Assembly: GCF_001618425.1 (NCBI RefSeq) | Contig: NZ_BDCU01000038.1 | Location: 62,001 to 126,000 of the forward strand | Length of the DNA: 64,000 nt | Reading direction: 5' to 3' | Origin: Nocardia fusca NBRC 14340 | Lineage (GTDB): Bacteria > Actinomycetota > Actinomycetes > Mycobacteriales > Mycobacteriaceae | In this document: piece after piece, positions 1 through 9,005 of the stretch | Position numbering within the stretch: the first letter of the stretch is position 1 | How the letters are laid out: every line of letters starts with the position of its first letter | Notes under the pieces: generated by a model | What the model saw: the letters and a program-made list of their open reading frames with translations, nothing else | Told to the model about the DNA's origin: nothing | Databases searched by the model: none | Translations under genes and position numbers: made by a program

Positions 1-740
1 GTGAGCCCTTCCCGGACCAGCTCGACGGCACGGCGTCCCGCGGCCGCGGCCCGCTCGAGCATCGGCGCGGAGTTCGCGCGCGTCGGCGCCGAACCGGGCA
101 TCGCCATGCCGAGCGCCTCGGCGAGCACGTGCATCGTGTTCGCCGTCGCCAGGCCCGCGCACACACCGGGTCCCTCGATCGCGCGGTCGGCCAGCTCGCC
201 GAGCTCCTCCACGCCCAGCTTCCCGGACGCTACGGCACCCACCGACTCGTACACCGAGTCGATATCGACCGAGCAGCCGGAGAACGTGCCTCCTCGCTGG
301 TAACCGCCGACGACGATGATCGAAGGCAGGTCGAGCCGGGCGGCGGCCATCAGGTGGGCCGGTGTCGTCTTGTCGCAGCTCGACAACAGCACCATGCCGT
401 CGAGCTGGGCACCTTCGACGGCGGCTTCGACGTCGTTGACGATCAGATCCCGGGTCGGCATCAGATACCGCGCCTTGCGGCCCGCGCTGGTCACGAAATC
501 GGACGGCGCGGTCGTGCGGATCTCCAGTGGCAGCCCTCCCGGCTCGCGAACCGCGTCCGCGACGACCTTCGCCACGTCGTCGAGGTGTGCGAAGCACACC
601 GACAGCTTCGACGACGTGTTGACGATCGCGATCTTGGGCTTGTGCTGATCCTCGACGCTGATTCCCATCGCGCTCCACTGGGCGCGGCGCACGGCCCAAC
701 GGGTGGTGCCCGGCTCGAAGTTGCTCCGCAGCTCATTCAT
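1..740 (-). CDS. IlvD/Edd-family dehydratase, partial (C-terminus off the left edge)
   Basis: Members of this family dehydrate dihydroxy acids or sugar acids to 2-keto acids with an Fe-S cluster. About 246 N-terminal residues are visible, starting MNELRSNFEPGTTRW. Cluster and active-site regions typical of the family are present: LSCCDKTTPAHL near residue 120 and GVCAGLATANTMHVL near residue 190. The ATG overlaps the stop of the upstream FAD oxidoreductase gene by four bases (ATGA), so the two are probably co-translated. Such a pairing with an FAD oxidoreductase and a GntR regulator is more typical of sugar-acid catabolism than of branched-chain amino acid synthesis, so I do not call it ilvD. 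The family is sure; the substrate is not. Confidence 0.88.
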   Translation of the reverse strand, partial: MNELRSNFEPGTTRWAVRRAQWSAMGISVEDQHKPKIAIVNTSSKLSVCFAHLDDVAKVVADAVREPGGLPLEIRTTAPSDFVTSAGRKARYLMPTRDLIVNDVEAAVEGAQLDGMVLLSSCDKTTPAHLMAAARLDLPSIIVVGGYQRGGTFSGCSVDIDSVYESVGAVASGKLGVEELGELADRAIEGPGVCAGLATANTMHVLAEALGMAMPGSAPTRANSAPMLERAAAAGRRAVELVREGL

Positions 741-2116
741 GCTGTTCTCCTGTCGGTACGGGAAAGTGCGCTTCCGTTGGCGGCCATCGCGGACCGGACC
801 TCGCGGCCGTCGAGCTCCCGGTACGGGCGGCTGTTGTCGAGCGACAACAGCGTCGCGACGGCGGCGGCGTGGCCGTACTCGAAGCACTGCGCGGTGACCC
901 GCGCCGAGGCGAGCGCCTCGTGCTCGGCGCTCAGGCAACGGCCCGCGACGATGATGCCCTCGCCGCGTTCGGGCACGAGCGTGCCGTAGGGCACCTCGTA
1001 GTAGTCGTCGAGCAGCCAGGTCAGTTTCGGCCGGTCACCGACGTGCAGCTCGATCGGCCACGGCACCCGGCAGATCCCGTCCTCACGCTTGCGGGCCGCG
1101 AGGACGTCCTCGTTGGACAGCCGCTCGATACCGGCGATCGTGCGAGTCTGCCGGATCCCTGCCTCCACCCCGGTGTCCACCACGAAAGCCGTTTCGCAAC
1201 CGGGGATCCGTTCGGCCAGGAACCGCGCATACGAACGGACCTGCCGCCGTCCCCGGATCTCGGCCTCGGTGAAATCCGCTGGGTCGATCACATTGAGCAT
1301 CCGCCCGTCGCGGCCCGCCAGCCGGGTCGCGTTGACGAGCAGCTCGCCGCGTCTGGGAGTGGTGAAAATCCAGATCTTCTGGCGCGGTAGGTCCAGGCCC
1401 GCGTCCCGCGCCCGGAGAATCTCCTCGCTGACGTACGGCGGGCAGATCGTATCCTCGCCGTAGAACTCCAGGAACCGCTCGACGTCGACGTTGCCGAGAC
1501 GGAAGAACATGGTCGGGTTCTGGATCGTGCCGTGGTCGCCGAAGGTGTAGCGGTACCCGGCGCGGGCGATCACCGCCGCGTCACCCGAGGCGTCGATCGT
1601 CCTGGCGGCCAGCACCACTGCCCGGCCCGCGTTCGATTCGACCACGACCCCGCGGTGGGTATCGCCGTCGAGAACGACGGCGGTGACCGCGGTGTGGTAC
1701 AGGACCGTGACACCTGCGGCTTCGAGGAGGTCGTCCGCGACCTCGCGCCACATGAGCGGGTCGTGCGCTGCGGTCCAGGTCTTGCCGTAGACCTGCGGCG
1801 CGGTGAGACCGCCGCGGGTTGCCAGCTCCCGTCGAAATCGCTCGGTGAACCCCTCGACGACCTGCCGAGGCTCCCGGTCGGTGTCCGACGCGAGGTACAT
1901 CCCGCAGATCGTGCCGGACATGCCTGCGACCGCCGCGCCACCGGCGAAACCGTACTTCTCGACGACGAGCACCGACTTGCCTGCCTCGGCCGCGACGACC
2001 GCCGCCGCGACCCCGGCCGCTCCGGCCCCGACCACGAGAACGTCGACCTCGGCCAGCACCTCGAGTCCGCGGTCGAGAGGTCCACCGGTCAGCGACCAGT
2101 CCGATATATTGGTCAT
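737..2116 (-). CDS. FAD-dependent oxidoreductase (FAD_oxidored family)
   Basis: A 459-residue flavoprotein. Near the N-terminus DVLVVGAGAAGVAAAVVAAE is a Rossmann dinucleotide-binding motif, followed by an acidic strand end (VLVVEKYGFAGGAAVAG). The C-terminal GEGIIVAGRCLSAEHEALAS is the second FAD-contacting motif of this family. The ATG of MTNISDW is chosen because it sits beside the divergent GntR gene; an in-frame ATG five codons upstream is an alternative. The gene leads a two-gene operon with the dehydratase and probably oxidises a hydroxylated substrate upstream of it. Specificity cannot be read from the sequence. Confidence 0.85.
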   Translation of the reverse strand: MTNISDWSLTGGPLDRGLEVLAEVDVLVVGAGAAGVAAAVVAAEAGKSVLVVEKYGFAGGAAVAGMSGTICGMYLASDTDREPRQVVEGFTERFRRELATRGGLTAPQVYGKTWTAAHDPLMWREVADDLLEAAGVTVLYHTAVTAVVLDGDTHRGVVVESNAGRAVVLAARTIDASGDAAVIARAGYRYTFGDHGTIQNPTMFFRLGNVDVERFLEFYGEDTICPPYVSEEILRARDAGLDLPRQKIWIFTTPRRGELLVNATRLAGRDGRMLNVIDPADFTEAEIRGRRQVRSYARFLAERIPGCETAFVVDTGVEAGIRQTRTIAGIERLSNEDVLAARKREDGICRVPWPIELHVGDRPKLTWLLDDYYEVPYGTLVPERGEGIIVAGRCLSAEHEALASARVTAQCFEYGHAAAVATLLSLDNSRPYRELDGREVRSAMAANGSALSRTDRRTA

Positions 2117-2131
2117 GTACCGGTTGTACAT
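2115..2131. promoter_or_regulatory. Probable GntR operator, inverted repeat ATGTAC-N5-GTACAT
   Basis: Perfect 6-bp arms around CGGTT lie in the short gap between the divergent FAD oxidoreductase and GntR genes and overlap the oxidoreductase start codon. The GTAC half-site resembles operators of FCD-type GntR proteins. Regulation by the adjacent GntR is inferred. Confidence 0.55.
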
Positions 2132-2185
2132 CGCTACGCACGGTACTGTCCAGACCCAGTAGTGAAGTACGAAGGAGGACCACCC

Positions 2186-2824
2186 GTGGTGAACAAGGCC
2201 GACCAGGCCTACGACGTGCTGGAACGCATGATCACGTTCCAGGAGCTCCCACCGGGGTCGTTGTTGTCGGAGGCCCGGCTGATGGAGCGGACCGGGCTCG
2301 GCCGCACCCCGGTGCGCGAGGCGCTGCAACGGCTCGCGCGGGAGCGCATGGTGGATATCCATCCGAGCCAGGGGGTGTTCGTCGCCCCGACATCGATCGA
2401 GGCCCAGCTCAAGGTGCTCGAACTACGCCGCTCCATGGAAGAACTCGCGGTCCGCCTCGCCGCCCTCCGCGCCACGACGGAGCAGCGCGAGCGCATCCTG
2501 GCGCTGGCCGAGGTCCTCGGCAAGTTCGACGGCGACGACTCCAAACGGTTCGGTGAACTGCTCAAGCAGACCCACACCCTGATCGTCGAGGCCGCGCACA
2601 ACGAGTACCTCTCGGTGGCTATGGCCCCATTGCAGGGCCTCTCGCGCCGGTTCTGGTTCGCCCACCTGCGCGATCCGAAGGTGGAGCTGGCCGAAGCGGC
2701 CGACCTCCACGGGGACATCCTGCGTGCTATCTGCCACGGCGACCAGACCAAGGCGTCCGAGGCCTCCCTCAGACTGAACGACTACCTGACCGACTTCACC
2801 TACCGGACCCTGCGGAACCAGTGA
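2186..2824 (+). CDS. GntR-family transcriptional regulator (FCD domain)
   Basis: A 212-residue regulator. The N-terminal winged helix includes PPGSLLSEARLMERTGLGRT and PVREALQRLARERMV; the remainder is an all-helical FCD-type ligand domain with the expected acidic and histidine residues (ELRRSMEELAVRLA, HTLIVEAAHNEYL, DLHGDILRAI). The first of two tandem GTG codons is used because a strong AAGGAGG site lies 6-8 bases upstream. It is transcribed away from the FAD oxidoreductase/dehydratase operon and very likely controls it through the palindrome between them. The inducer is unknown. Confidence 0.9.
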   Translation: MVNKADQAYDVLERMITFQELPPGSLLSEARLMERTGLGRTPVREALQRLARERMVDIHPSQGVFVAPTSIEAQLKVLELRRSMEELAVRLAALRATTEQRERILALAEVLGKFDGDDSKRFGELLKQTHTLIVEAAHNEYLSVAMAPLQGLSRRFWFAHLRDPKVELAEAADLHGDILRAICHGDQTKASEASLRLNDYLTDFTYRTLRNQ

Positions 2825-2839
2825 GTACCTGGCCGGTGC

Positions 2840-3015
2840 GGCCAAACGAGGACGATCACGCTCCATGACCATTTGCTCGATGGCGGTGAGCGTTCCCACC
2901 AGCGGATGACGTAGCTCGTAGGCATCAGCCTCACATGGTTTGACGCGGTGGTCGCTCCACAGCGCGACGAACTCCGGGCTCTTCATGGACAATTCCCACT
3001 GTTCGGCCAGTACAC
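2840..3015 (-). pseudogene. Remnant of an XRE/MmyB-like regulator (C-terminal piece)
   Basis: Translation gives LSMKSPEFVALWSDHRVKPC followed by YELRHPLVGTLT. This matches the C-terminal ligand domain of HTH/MmyB-like regulators, including the intact one at 38.4-39.2 kb (LSIHSPEFRRLWARNHV and YHHPLVGDLTISY). No HTH domain or start remains. It points away from the esterase remnant next to it, the same divergent geometry as the intact pair, and both lack their 5' halves. A deletion across the shared promoter is the simplest explanation. Confidence 0.65.
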
Positions 3016-3045
3016 GGGGGCCACCATCGTGAGCGGTATCCGCGC

Positions 3046-3427
3046 GACCCCGGATACCAGCGGCGCGCGATCGTGCAGAGTGGCAACGGTTCGGGCGCCT
3101 TGTCGCAGGAACAGGCGGCACGGGTCACCCATGGGCCGGCGCCGCGCTCGGCATCACGCCGACCGCAACGGATTTCGCCTGGCCATCCACCGCGGTGGAC
3201 GGCCGGCTCGGCGCGGCCATACGGTGAAGCTTGCGTTCGTATTCGACCGCTCCAACTTCGCGGAACTGCACGGCTCTCGCGGTCTGCTCGGCCCGGCCGA
3301 ATCGCCCGCTGCACTCGCCGCACCCATGCACGGGGCATGGGTGAGTTTTGCCCGGAGCGGCGGACCCGGCTGGAAACCCTCACAGACCCACCGCTTCACC
3401 GCACCGGACCAGCCCGGAACGCCCTGA
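3046..3427 (+). pseudogene. Degraded type-B carboxylesterase remnant
   Basis: Pieces of a carboxylesterase appear in successive frames. First comes AIVQSGNGSGALSQEQAARV, then AGAALGITPTATDFA, then TAVDGRLGA, then HTVKLAFVFDRSNFAELHGS and LAAPMHGAWVSFARSGGPGW. Each aligns to the intact esterase at 35.8-37.3 kb (AIIQSGSGTGAFTPEQAQRV, TALDGRLGATHTVELPFVFD, VHGAWVAFATHGDPGW). The N-terminal half with the nucleophile elbow is missing, a large internal segment is deleted, and at least two frameshifts are needed. Its end overlaps the 3' end of the convergent TetR gene. Confidence 0.75.
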
Positions 3428-4037
3428 GAAAGGTGCGCACGCCCTCGACTACGAGCGGCTCGACACGAGGATCCTCCGCGGCATTCGCCGAGCCGAACTT
3501 GTTGAGTGCGACCCCGAACGCCAGGGCGAGGAATTGGTCTACCGCGAGCCGGGGGTCGGGAATGTCGAGTAGCCCAGCCGCGGCGAAGGCGGCGAACCGC
3601 TCGGCGATTGCTTCTTCGGGAGTATCGGCCATCGGGTTGTAGCCGGGGTGCGGTAGGTGGCCGGATTCCGTGCGAACCAATCGAACCAGCGTTGCGTACT
3701 CCGCCGAGCCGAGCATATCGGTGGCGATACGCATCGAGAAGGTGACCAGGGACTCTTCGAGATCGACGCCTTCGGGGAGACCGGCGAGGGTGTCGTCGAG
3801 CGTGCGCCGGATCGTGTCGGTCAGCGACTGGCCGACTGCGTCGACGACTGCTTGCAGCAATGTGTGCTTATCACCGAAGTAGTCATAGACCGTCCGTTTG
3901 GACACCTCGGCCCGGGCGGCGACCGCATCGACGCTGGACCGGTCGAACCCCTGGGCGAGAAACAGCTCCCGCGCAGCGGAAAGAATAGCAGCCCGCTTCT
4001 GGGTTGACCCCTCACGCAGCGTCTTCGTGGTCGGCAT
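3396..4037 (-). CDS. TetR-family transcriptional regulator
   Basis: A 213-residue repressor. The N-terminal HTH spans roughly residues 12-60 (KRAAILSAARELFLAQGF, VDAVAARAEVSKRTVYDYFG). The C-terminal helical domain has the AefR-like pattern (FSMRIATDMLGSAEYATLVR). It is divergent from an MFS exporter gene, and a near-palindrome with TACACT/AGTGTA ends lies between them. It most likely represses the MFS/monooxygenase operon and itself, as is usual for this arrangement. Confidence 0.9.
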   Translation of the reverse strand: MPTTKTLREGSTQKRAAILSAARELFLAQGFDRSSVDAVAARAEVSKRTVYDYFGDKHTLLQAVVDAVGQSLTDTIRRTLDDTLAGLPEGVDLEESLVTFSMRIATDMLGSAEYATLVRLVRTESGHLPHPGYNPMADTPEEAIAERFAAFAAAGLLDIPDPRLAVDQFLALAFGVALNKFGSANAAEDPRVEPLVVEGVRTFLRAFRAGPVR

Positions 4038-4055
4038 GACGACATCCTACCGAAT

Positions 4056-4076
4056 TACACTGCACGGTGTAGTGTA
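4056..4076. promoter_or_regulatory. Probable TetR operator between tetR and the MFS gene
   Basis: A 21-bp imperfect palindrome: TACACTGCAC, a central G, then GTGTAGTGTA. Nine of ten positions pair in each arm. It is the only strong dyad in the 104-bp divergent gap, so binding by the adjacent TetR is inferred. Confidence 0.6.
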
Positions 4077-4141
4077 GTTGCGGTGTTGCACCGTTCGCGG
4101 AGCTTGCACGCGCTCCTGGCCGCAACTACGGAAGGAAGTCC

Positions 4142-5539
4142 ATGACCGAAACGCTGGCTCCCGCAGCCCGTATCGGGAAGCCCGCTGTCGCGGCACTCGG
4201 CATGCTGGCGGTCGCCACCGGCGCTCTGGAATCGGTGGTGGCGCCGACCCTCCCACTGCTGCAACGCGAGCTGGATATGACTCCGGCGCAAGGCGCGCTG
4301 CTCAGCGTCGTACTCCTCGTCACCGGCGCGCTCATCACACCGGTCGCCGGCACATTCGGCGACCGCTACGGTGGAAAACGGGTCCTGATCCGGCTGATGG
4401 CGGTGGTCTCGACGGGAGGACTGGTCTCCGCTATCGCACCGAACCTGCCCGTCCTGCTGCTCGGCCAGATACTGCAGGGAGCGATGGTCGGCGCCCTGCC
4501 GCTGTCCTTCATCCTGGTACGCGATCACCTGCCCGCGGACGCGGCGAAGGTGGCCATCGGTGTGGTCAGCGGGTTGTTCGTGGGGGGCGGGATGGCGGGA
4601 ACGCTGGCGGCCGGGCCGGTGGCCGAAGGACTGTCCCGGCACTGGATGTTCGCGCTGCCTACGATCGCGGTCATCATGGCCACCGCGCTGGTCAACCGAC
4701 TGATGCCGCATGATGCGCCCGGCCGGACCGACGCCACCGGGATCGACTGGCCGGGCCTGGCTCTGTTGAGCGGGTCCCTGACCACGCTCATGCTCGGACT
4801 CGCGCTGGCACCCGATCTCACTTCCCGGCCACTCGTCCTCGGCGCCCTCGTCATGGTTCTGGCAGCCTTCGTCACCGGATGGATAGCCGTCGAACGGCGC
4901 GCGACCGAACCGATGATCGATCTGCGCATGCTCGCACGGCCCGCGATATGGCAGCCGTGCGTGCTGACGTTCGCGATCTGTGTGGGTACCTCGGTAGCGG
5001 TCTACCTGGTCCCGCAACTACTCGCGGTCCCGGCCGGCGAATACGGGTTCGGAGCGAGCGCCACCGAAATCGGATTCCTATTGCTACCCGGCGCCGTGGC
5101 CGCGACCCTGGCCGGGCCGCTCAGCGGGGCGTGGGTGCGGCGTTCCGGCTCGCGTGCCGTGGTCACCGCCGGAATCGTGGTCCTCGCCGTCGGGCTGATC
5201 GGTCTGGCGGCCCTGCACACCGAGGTCTGGCACCTCGTCGGGGGTAAGGCGATGATCGCGCTCGCCAACGGTCTGTGCGTTACCGCGCTGGTGACCAGCA
5301 TCGCCACCGCCGTCGATCGGCGGGACACCGGTATCGCCACCAGCCTTGTCCTGGTGACTCGCGTACTCGGCTACGCCGTGGGTGCGCAACTCAGTGGCGC
5401 GATCCTCACCGCCGCAACACCTTCCGGGTCCGATATCCCGGCCGAATCGGCCTTCGTCACCGGCTTCGTCATCGCCGGCTCCGTGACGGCGCTGTCCTTG
5501 TTTGTCGTCCGGTCCATGAACAAAGGAGTCACGCAATGA
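4142..5539 (+). CDS. MFS transporter (drug-efflux type)
   Basis: A 465-residue membrane protein with about 12-14 hydrophobic segments. The loop between the second and third segments has the MFS signature (GTFGDRYGGKRVLI), and there is a motif-C-like glycine-rich helix (GLFVGGGMAGTLAAGPVAEG). These fit a proton-driven efflux pump. A GGAAGGAAG ribosome site precedes the ATG. The stop overlaps the start of the FAD monooxygenase by four bases, so export and modification of one compound may be coupled under TetR control. The substrate is unknown. Confidence 0.9.
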   Translation: MTETLAPAARIGKPAVAALGMLAVATGALESVVAPTLPLLQRELDMTPAQGALLSVVLLVTGALITPVAGTFGDRYGGKRVLIRLMAVVSTGGLVSAIAPNLPVLLLGQILQGAMVGALPLSFILVRDHLPADAAKVAIGVVSGLFVGGGMAGTLAAGPVAEGLSRHWMFALPTIAVIMATALVNRLMPHDAPGRTDATGIDWPGLALLSGSLTTLMLGLALAPDLTSRPLVLGALVMVLAAFVTGWIAVERRATEPMIDLRMLARPAIWQPCVLTFAICVGTSVAVYLVPQLLAVPAGEYGFGASATEIGFLLLPGAVAATLAGPLSGAWVRRSGSRAVVTAGIVVLAVGLIGLAALHTEVWHLVGGKAMIALANGLCVTALVTSIATAVDRRDTGIATSLVLVTRVLGYAVGAQLSGAILTAATPSGSDIPAESAFVTGFVIAGSVTALSLFVVRSMNKGVTQ

Positions 5540-6750
5540 CCGATACAGAACTGCCGCGGGGTAGCCGTACCACGCCCCGCCGGACTGTACTGATATCCGG
5601 GGCGAGCATTGCGGGGCCCGCCCTTGCATTCTGGCTGAACCGATACGGATTCGCGGTCACGGTGGTCGAGAAGGCAGACGGCTTCCGCGGCGGCGGCTAT
5701 CCCATCGACGTGCGCGGTACCGCACTGGAAGTCGTGCGGCGAATGGGTATTCTGCCGCGGCTACAGGACGCGCATATCGACCTGCGCCGGATCTCCTTCC
5801 TCGACGGCTCCGGCGACACGGTGGCATCGGTCGACCCACACTCCCTGACCGGCGGCACGGGAAACGATCTGGAAGTGCCGCGCGGGGAATTGACCGCCGC
5901 TCTGTACGAGGCGGTTCGTAACGACGTGCAGTTCCTGTTCGGCGACTCCATCGACACTCTCGACCAGTCCGGCCACGGCGTCGATGTCACCTTCCGCCGG
6001 GGCGGCACAGAAACTTTCGACCTGGTGGTCGGGGCCGACGGTCTGCATTCCCGCACACGCGAACTCGTGTTCGGCCCCGAAGAACAGTTCCATCGATACC
6101 TCGGCTACTGCTTCGCCGGATTCACCATGCCCAACACCCTGGGGCTGAGCCGCGAGACCGTGTTGTGGAACACGCCGGGCCGGGCCGCGGCACTCTACGC
6201 CGTGGGAGACAACGACGACACAGTGCATGCCCTGCTGAACTTCGCCCACCCGGCCCCACCGTTCGACGCGTTCCGGAAACCGCAGGCCCAACGAGAACTG
6301 GTCGTGGGCGTTTTCGCCGACGCCGGATGGCAGGTCCCGGGCATGCTGAATGCCATGCGGCAGGCGGAGGACCTGTTCTTCGATACAGTCGGCCAGATCC
6401 ACTTGCCCCGCTGGTCCAGCGGCAGAGTCGCACTGGTGGGCGACGCCGCGTACGCGCCCTCATTCCTCACCGGACAGGGATCCAGCCTCGCGCTCGTCGG
6501 CGCGTATATGCTCGCCGGCTCACTGGCGGACCGAGACCACGCCGCGGGCTTCGCCGCCTACGAACACGACACACGGGAGTTCGTGACGCTGAACCAGAAC
6601 CAGGTCGGCAAAGGTGATGCCGCGCTGTTCCCGGCCACCGCGCAGTCCCTGCAGCAACGAAACGAGATGCTACGCAACCTCAGCGCGATGCCCACCCCGG
6701 CGGAACGGCCCGCCCATTCTGCCCTGACCCTGCCCGAGTTCGCCCCATGA
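5536..6750 (+). CDS. FAD-dependent monooxygenase (aromatic hydroxylase class)
   Basis: A 404-residue class A flavoprotein monooxygenase. The N-terminal VLISGASIAGPALAFWLNRY is the GxGxxG-like FAD site; here the second glycine is replaced (GASIAG), as in many relatives. LVVGADGLHSRTRELVF is the DG motif, and GRVALVGDAAYAPSFLTGQG is the GD motif contacting the FAD ribityl chain. Family enzymes hydroxylate aromatic or polyketide substrates with NAD(P)H and oxygen. The ATGA overlap with the exporter gene suggests a detoxification or resistance operon. Confidence 0.88.
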   Translation: MTDTELPRGSRTTPRRTVLISGASIAGPALAFWLNRYGFAVTVVEKADGFRGGGYPIDVRGTALEVVRRMGILPRLQDAHIDLRRISFLDGSGDTVASVDPHSLTGGTGNDLEVPRGELTAALYEAVRNDVQFLFGDSIDTLDQSGHGVDVTFRRGGTETFDLVVGADGLHSRTRELVFGPEEQFHRYLGYCFAGFTMPNTLGLSRETVLWNTPGRAAALYAVGDNDDTVHALLNFAHPAPPFDAFRKPQAQRELVVGVFADAGWQVPGMLNAMRQAEDLFFDTVGQIHLPRWSSGRVALVGDAAYAPSFLTGQGSSLALVGAYMLAGSLADRDHAAGFAAYEHDTREFVTLNQNQVGKGDAALFPATAQSLQQRNEMLRNLSAMPTPAERPAHSALTLPEFAP

Positions 6751-6915
6751 CCTCACCGTGCCCGGCCGCCGGATCCGATGACCACGGCCGGGGCCGGGTG
6801 CCGGTGGGGCGTGTTCGCTGCTTCTCGAGCGAGGCCGAACTCGGGTACATCAATCTCTATCCGAACAAGCCGGGTGCAGTGACCTGGGCTGTGTCATTCC
6901 CTTGGGCCGGTTCTT

Positions 6916-8937
6916 TCAGATACTCGCGGCAAGCTCGGTGCCTTGACGGATGGCTCGTTTGGCATCGAGTTCCGCAGCCACGGAGGCGCCGCCGATCAGG
7001 TGGGGGCTCAGTCCGTGGTGGCAGAGTTCGTCGAACAGGTTCCGGCGAGAGTCCTGGCCGGCGCAGACGATGACGGTGTCGATCTCGAGGGTACGATCAT
7101 CGTCGCCGATGCTTATATGCAGGCCTTCGTCGTCGATGCGGTGGTAGCACACACCGGCGAGCATGTGGACTCCACGCTGAGTGAGTTCGGCTCGATGGAT
7201 CCAGCCGGTCGTCACGCCCAGTCCGGCGCCAACCTTGGACGTTTTGCGTTGCAGCAGGTAGACGGTGCGGGGCGAAGCCGACGGGTGCGGGTCGACCAGT
7301 CCACCCGGTGTCTGCAGATCACTGTCGATACCCCAGTGTCGGTTGAATGCCGCGATGTCGAGGCTGGTCGATGGTCCCGGTTGCGAAACGTATTCGGCCA
7401 CATCGAATCCGATGCCTCCGGCGCCGATGATCGCTACCCGCCTTCCGACTGGCGCTCCGTCACGCAGCACCGACAGATAGCTGACAACCTTGGGGTGGTC
7501 GATGCCGCTGATGGCCGGAAGTCGCGGGAGGATTCCGGTGGCGATGACGACTTCGTCGAATGCCTCATCGATCAGGGTCTGCGCGGTGACGGTGGTTCCC
7601 AACCGGAGTTCTACTCCTGCCCTGGCCAGTTCGCCGGTGAAGTAGCGCAGTGTTTCGGCGAACTCTTCCTTGCCGGGGATGCGGCGGGCGATATCGAACT
7701 GGCCGCCCAGTACCGGTGCCGCGTCGAACAGTGTCACCACGTACCCGCGATGGGCGGCGTTGAGGGCGAACGCCATCCCGGCAGGCCCAGCACCCACGAC
7801 ACCGATCCGCCGCCGGGCACGAACCGCCGTGAGCGAGATCAGTGTTTCGTGGCAGGCCCGGGGGTTGACAAGGCACGAGGTGATCTTGCCGCTGAGGGTG
7901 TGATCGATACAGGCCTGGTTGCAGCCGATGCAGGTGTTGATTCGGTCCGGCCGCCCGAGTTCGGCCTTGGCTACGAAATCGGGATCGGCCAGCAGTGGGC
8001 GCGCCAGCGAGACCATGTCGGCGGTTCCGTCCGCGAGCAGGGTCTCGGCAACGTCGGGGGTATTGATGCGATTGCTGGCGACCACCGGCACCGATACCGT
8101 GGCTTTGAGCTGAGCTGTCACCGCGACGAAGGCAGCACGCGGGACCGAGGTGGCAATGGTGGGAACTCGCGATTCGTGCCATCCGATCCCTGTATTGATG
8201 ATGCTCACCCCGGCCGCTTCGATCTCCTTGGCGAGCTCGAGTGATTCCGCCGGCGTCGATCCGCCGGGCACCAGGTCCAGTAGCGACATCCGGTACACCA
8301 GAATGAACTCGGCACCGAGTCGGCGCCGGGTGCGGGCGACGATCTCGATGGGTAGACGCATACGCCCGCGGAAGTCACCGCCCCACTCGTCGGTGCGGCG
8401 ATTGGTGCGTTCGGCCAAGAACTCGTTGATCAGGTAACCTTCCGACCCCATGATCTCCACGCCGTCGTATCCGGCGTCACGGGCGAGTTCAGCGGCACGG
8501 ACATAGTCCTCGATGGTGCGTTCGATGTCCTCGCCCGACATTTCCCGCGGGACGAACGGGCAGATAGGGGCTTGGATCGGACTGGGCGCGACGAGGTCGG
8601 GGTGCTTCGCGTAGCGGCCGAAATGCAGGATCTGCATCACGATCTTGGTGCCCACGCGGTGCACCGCGTCAGTGATCAGACGATGCTGCGCGGCATCGGC
8701 GGGTGTGGTCATGCTGGCACCATGAACAAAAGGCCGGCCCTCGATGTTCGGGGCGATGCCACCGGTCACGATCAAGCCGACACCACCACGGGCGCGTTCG
8801 GCGTAGAACTCGGCCATCCGCGCGAATCCGTCGGGAGCTTCCTCTAGTCCGAGGTGCATCGACCCCATGACTACACGGTTTTTCAGCGAAGTGAAGCCGA
8901 GGTCGAGTGGTGCCAGCAGGTGGGGATAGGTGGTCAT
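6916..8937 (-). CDS. NADH:flavin oxidoreductase / 2,4-dienoyl-CoA reductase-like (FadH type)
   Basis: A 673-residue, three-domain protein. Residues 1-340 form an Old-Yellow-Enzyme-like FMN barrel (GYDGVEIMGSEGYLINEFLA, RTNRRTDEWGG). It is followed by a 4Fe-4S cysteine cluster (CIGCNQACIDHTLSG then SCLVNPRACHE), and then FAD/NAD(P) domains (IGVVGAGPAGMAFALNAAHR, VAIIGAGGIGFDVAEYV). This layout matches bacterial 2,4-dienoyl-CoA reductase and trimethylamine dehydrogenase relatives. It would reduce enoyl or dienoyl substrates, but small-molecule enones are also possible. It is divergent from a PadR gene that probably regulates it. Confidence 0.87.
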   Translation of the reverse strand: MTTYPHLLAPLDLGFTSLKNRVVMGSMHLGLEEAPDGFARMAEFYAERARGGVGLIVTGGIAPNIEGRPFVHGASMTTPADAAQHRLITDAVHRVGTKIVMQILHFGRYAKHPDLVAPSPIQAPICPFVPREMSGEDIERTIEDYVRAAELARDAGYDGVEIMGSEGYLINEFLAERTNRRTDEWGGDFRGRMRLPIEIVARTRRRLGAEFILVYRMSLLDLVPGGSTPAESLELAKEIEAAGVSIINTGIGWHESRVPTIATSVPRAAFVAVTAQLKATVSVPVVASNRINTPDVAETLLADGTADMVSLARPLLADPDFVAKAELGRPDRINTCIGCNQACIDHTLSGKITSCLVNPRACHETLISLTAVRARRRIGVVGAGPAGMAFALNAAHRGYVVTLFDAAPVLGGQFDIARRIPGKEEFAETLRYFTGELARAGVELRLGTTVTAQTLIDEAFDEVVIATGILPRLPAISGIDHPKVVSYLSVLRDGAPVGRRVAIIGAGGIGFDVAEYVSQPGPSTSLDIAAFNRHWGIDSDLQTPGGLVDPHPSASPRTVYLLQRKTSKVGAGLGVTTGWIHRAELTQRGVHMLAGVCYHRIDDEGLHISIGDDDRTLEIDTVIVCAGQDSRRNLFDELCHHGLSPHLIGGASVAAELDAKRAIRQGTELAASI

Positions 8938-8979
8938 ACTTGACCCTTCCTGAGTGGTTGGTCAGCACGTTAAGCCATG

Positions 8980-9005
8980 AACCATGGTTATGCAACTAGT
9001 TGCAA
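8980..9005. promoter_or_regulatory. Probable PadR operator region with two perfect palindromes
   Basis: AACCATGGTT at 8980-8989 is followed by GCAACTAGTTGC at 8992-9003, within ATGCAACTAGTTGCAA. PadR proteins commonly bind ATGC/T...GCAT-like dyads. The site is 43 bases upstream of the reductase start in the gap to the divergent PadR gene. Assignment to that PadR is inferred. Confidence 0.5.

Noticed and set aside
6747..7073. 108-codon frame whose ATG overlaps the monooxygenase stop
   Set aside because: The ATGA overlap is suggestive, but the translation resembles no family and its second half is antisense to the FadH-like gene.
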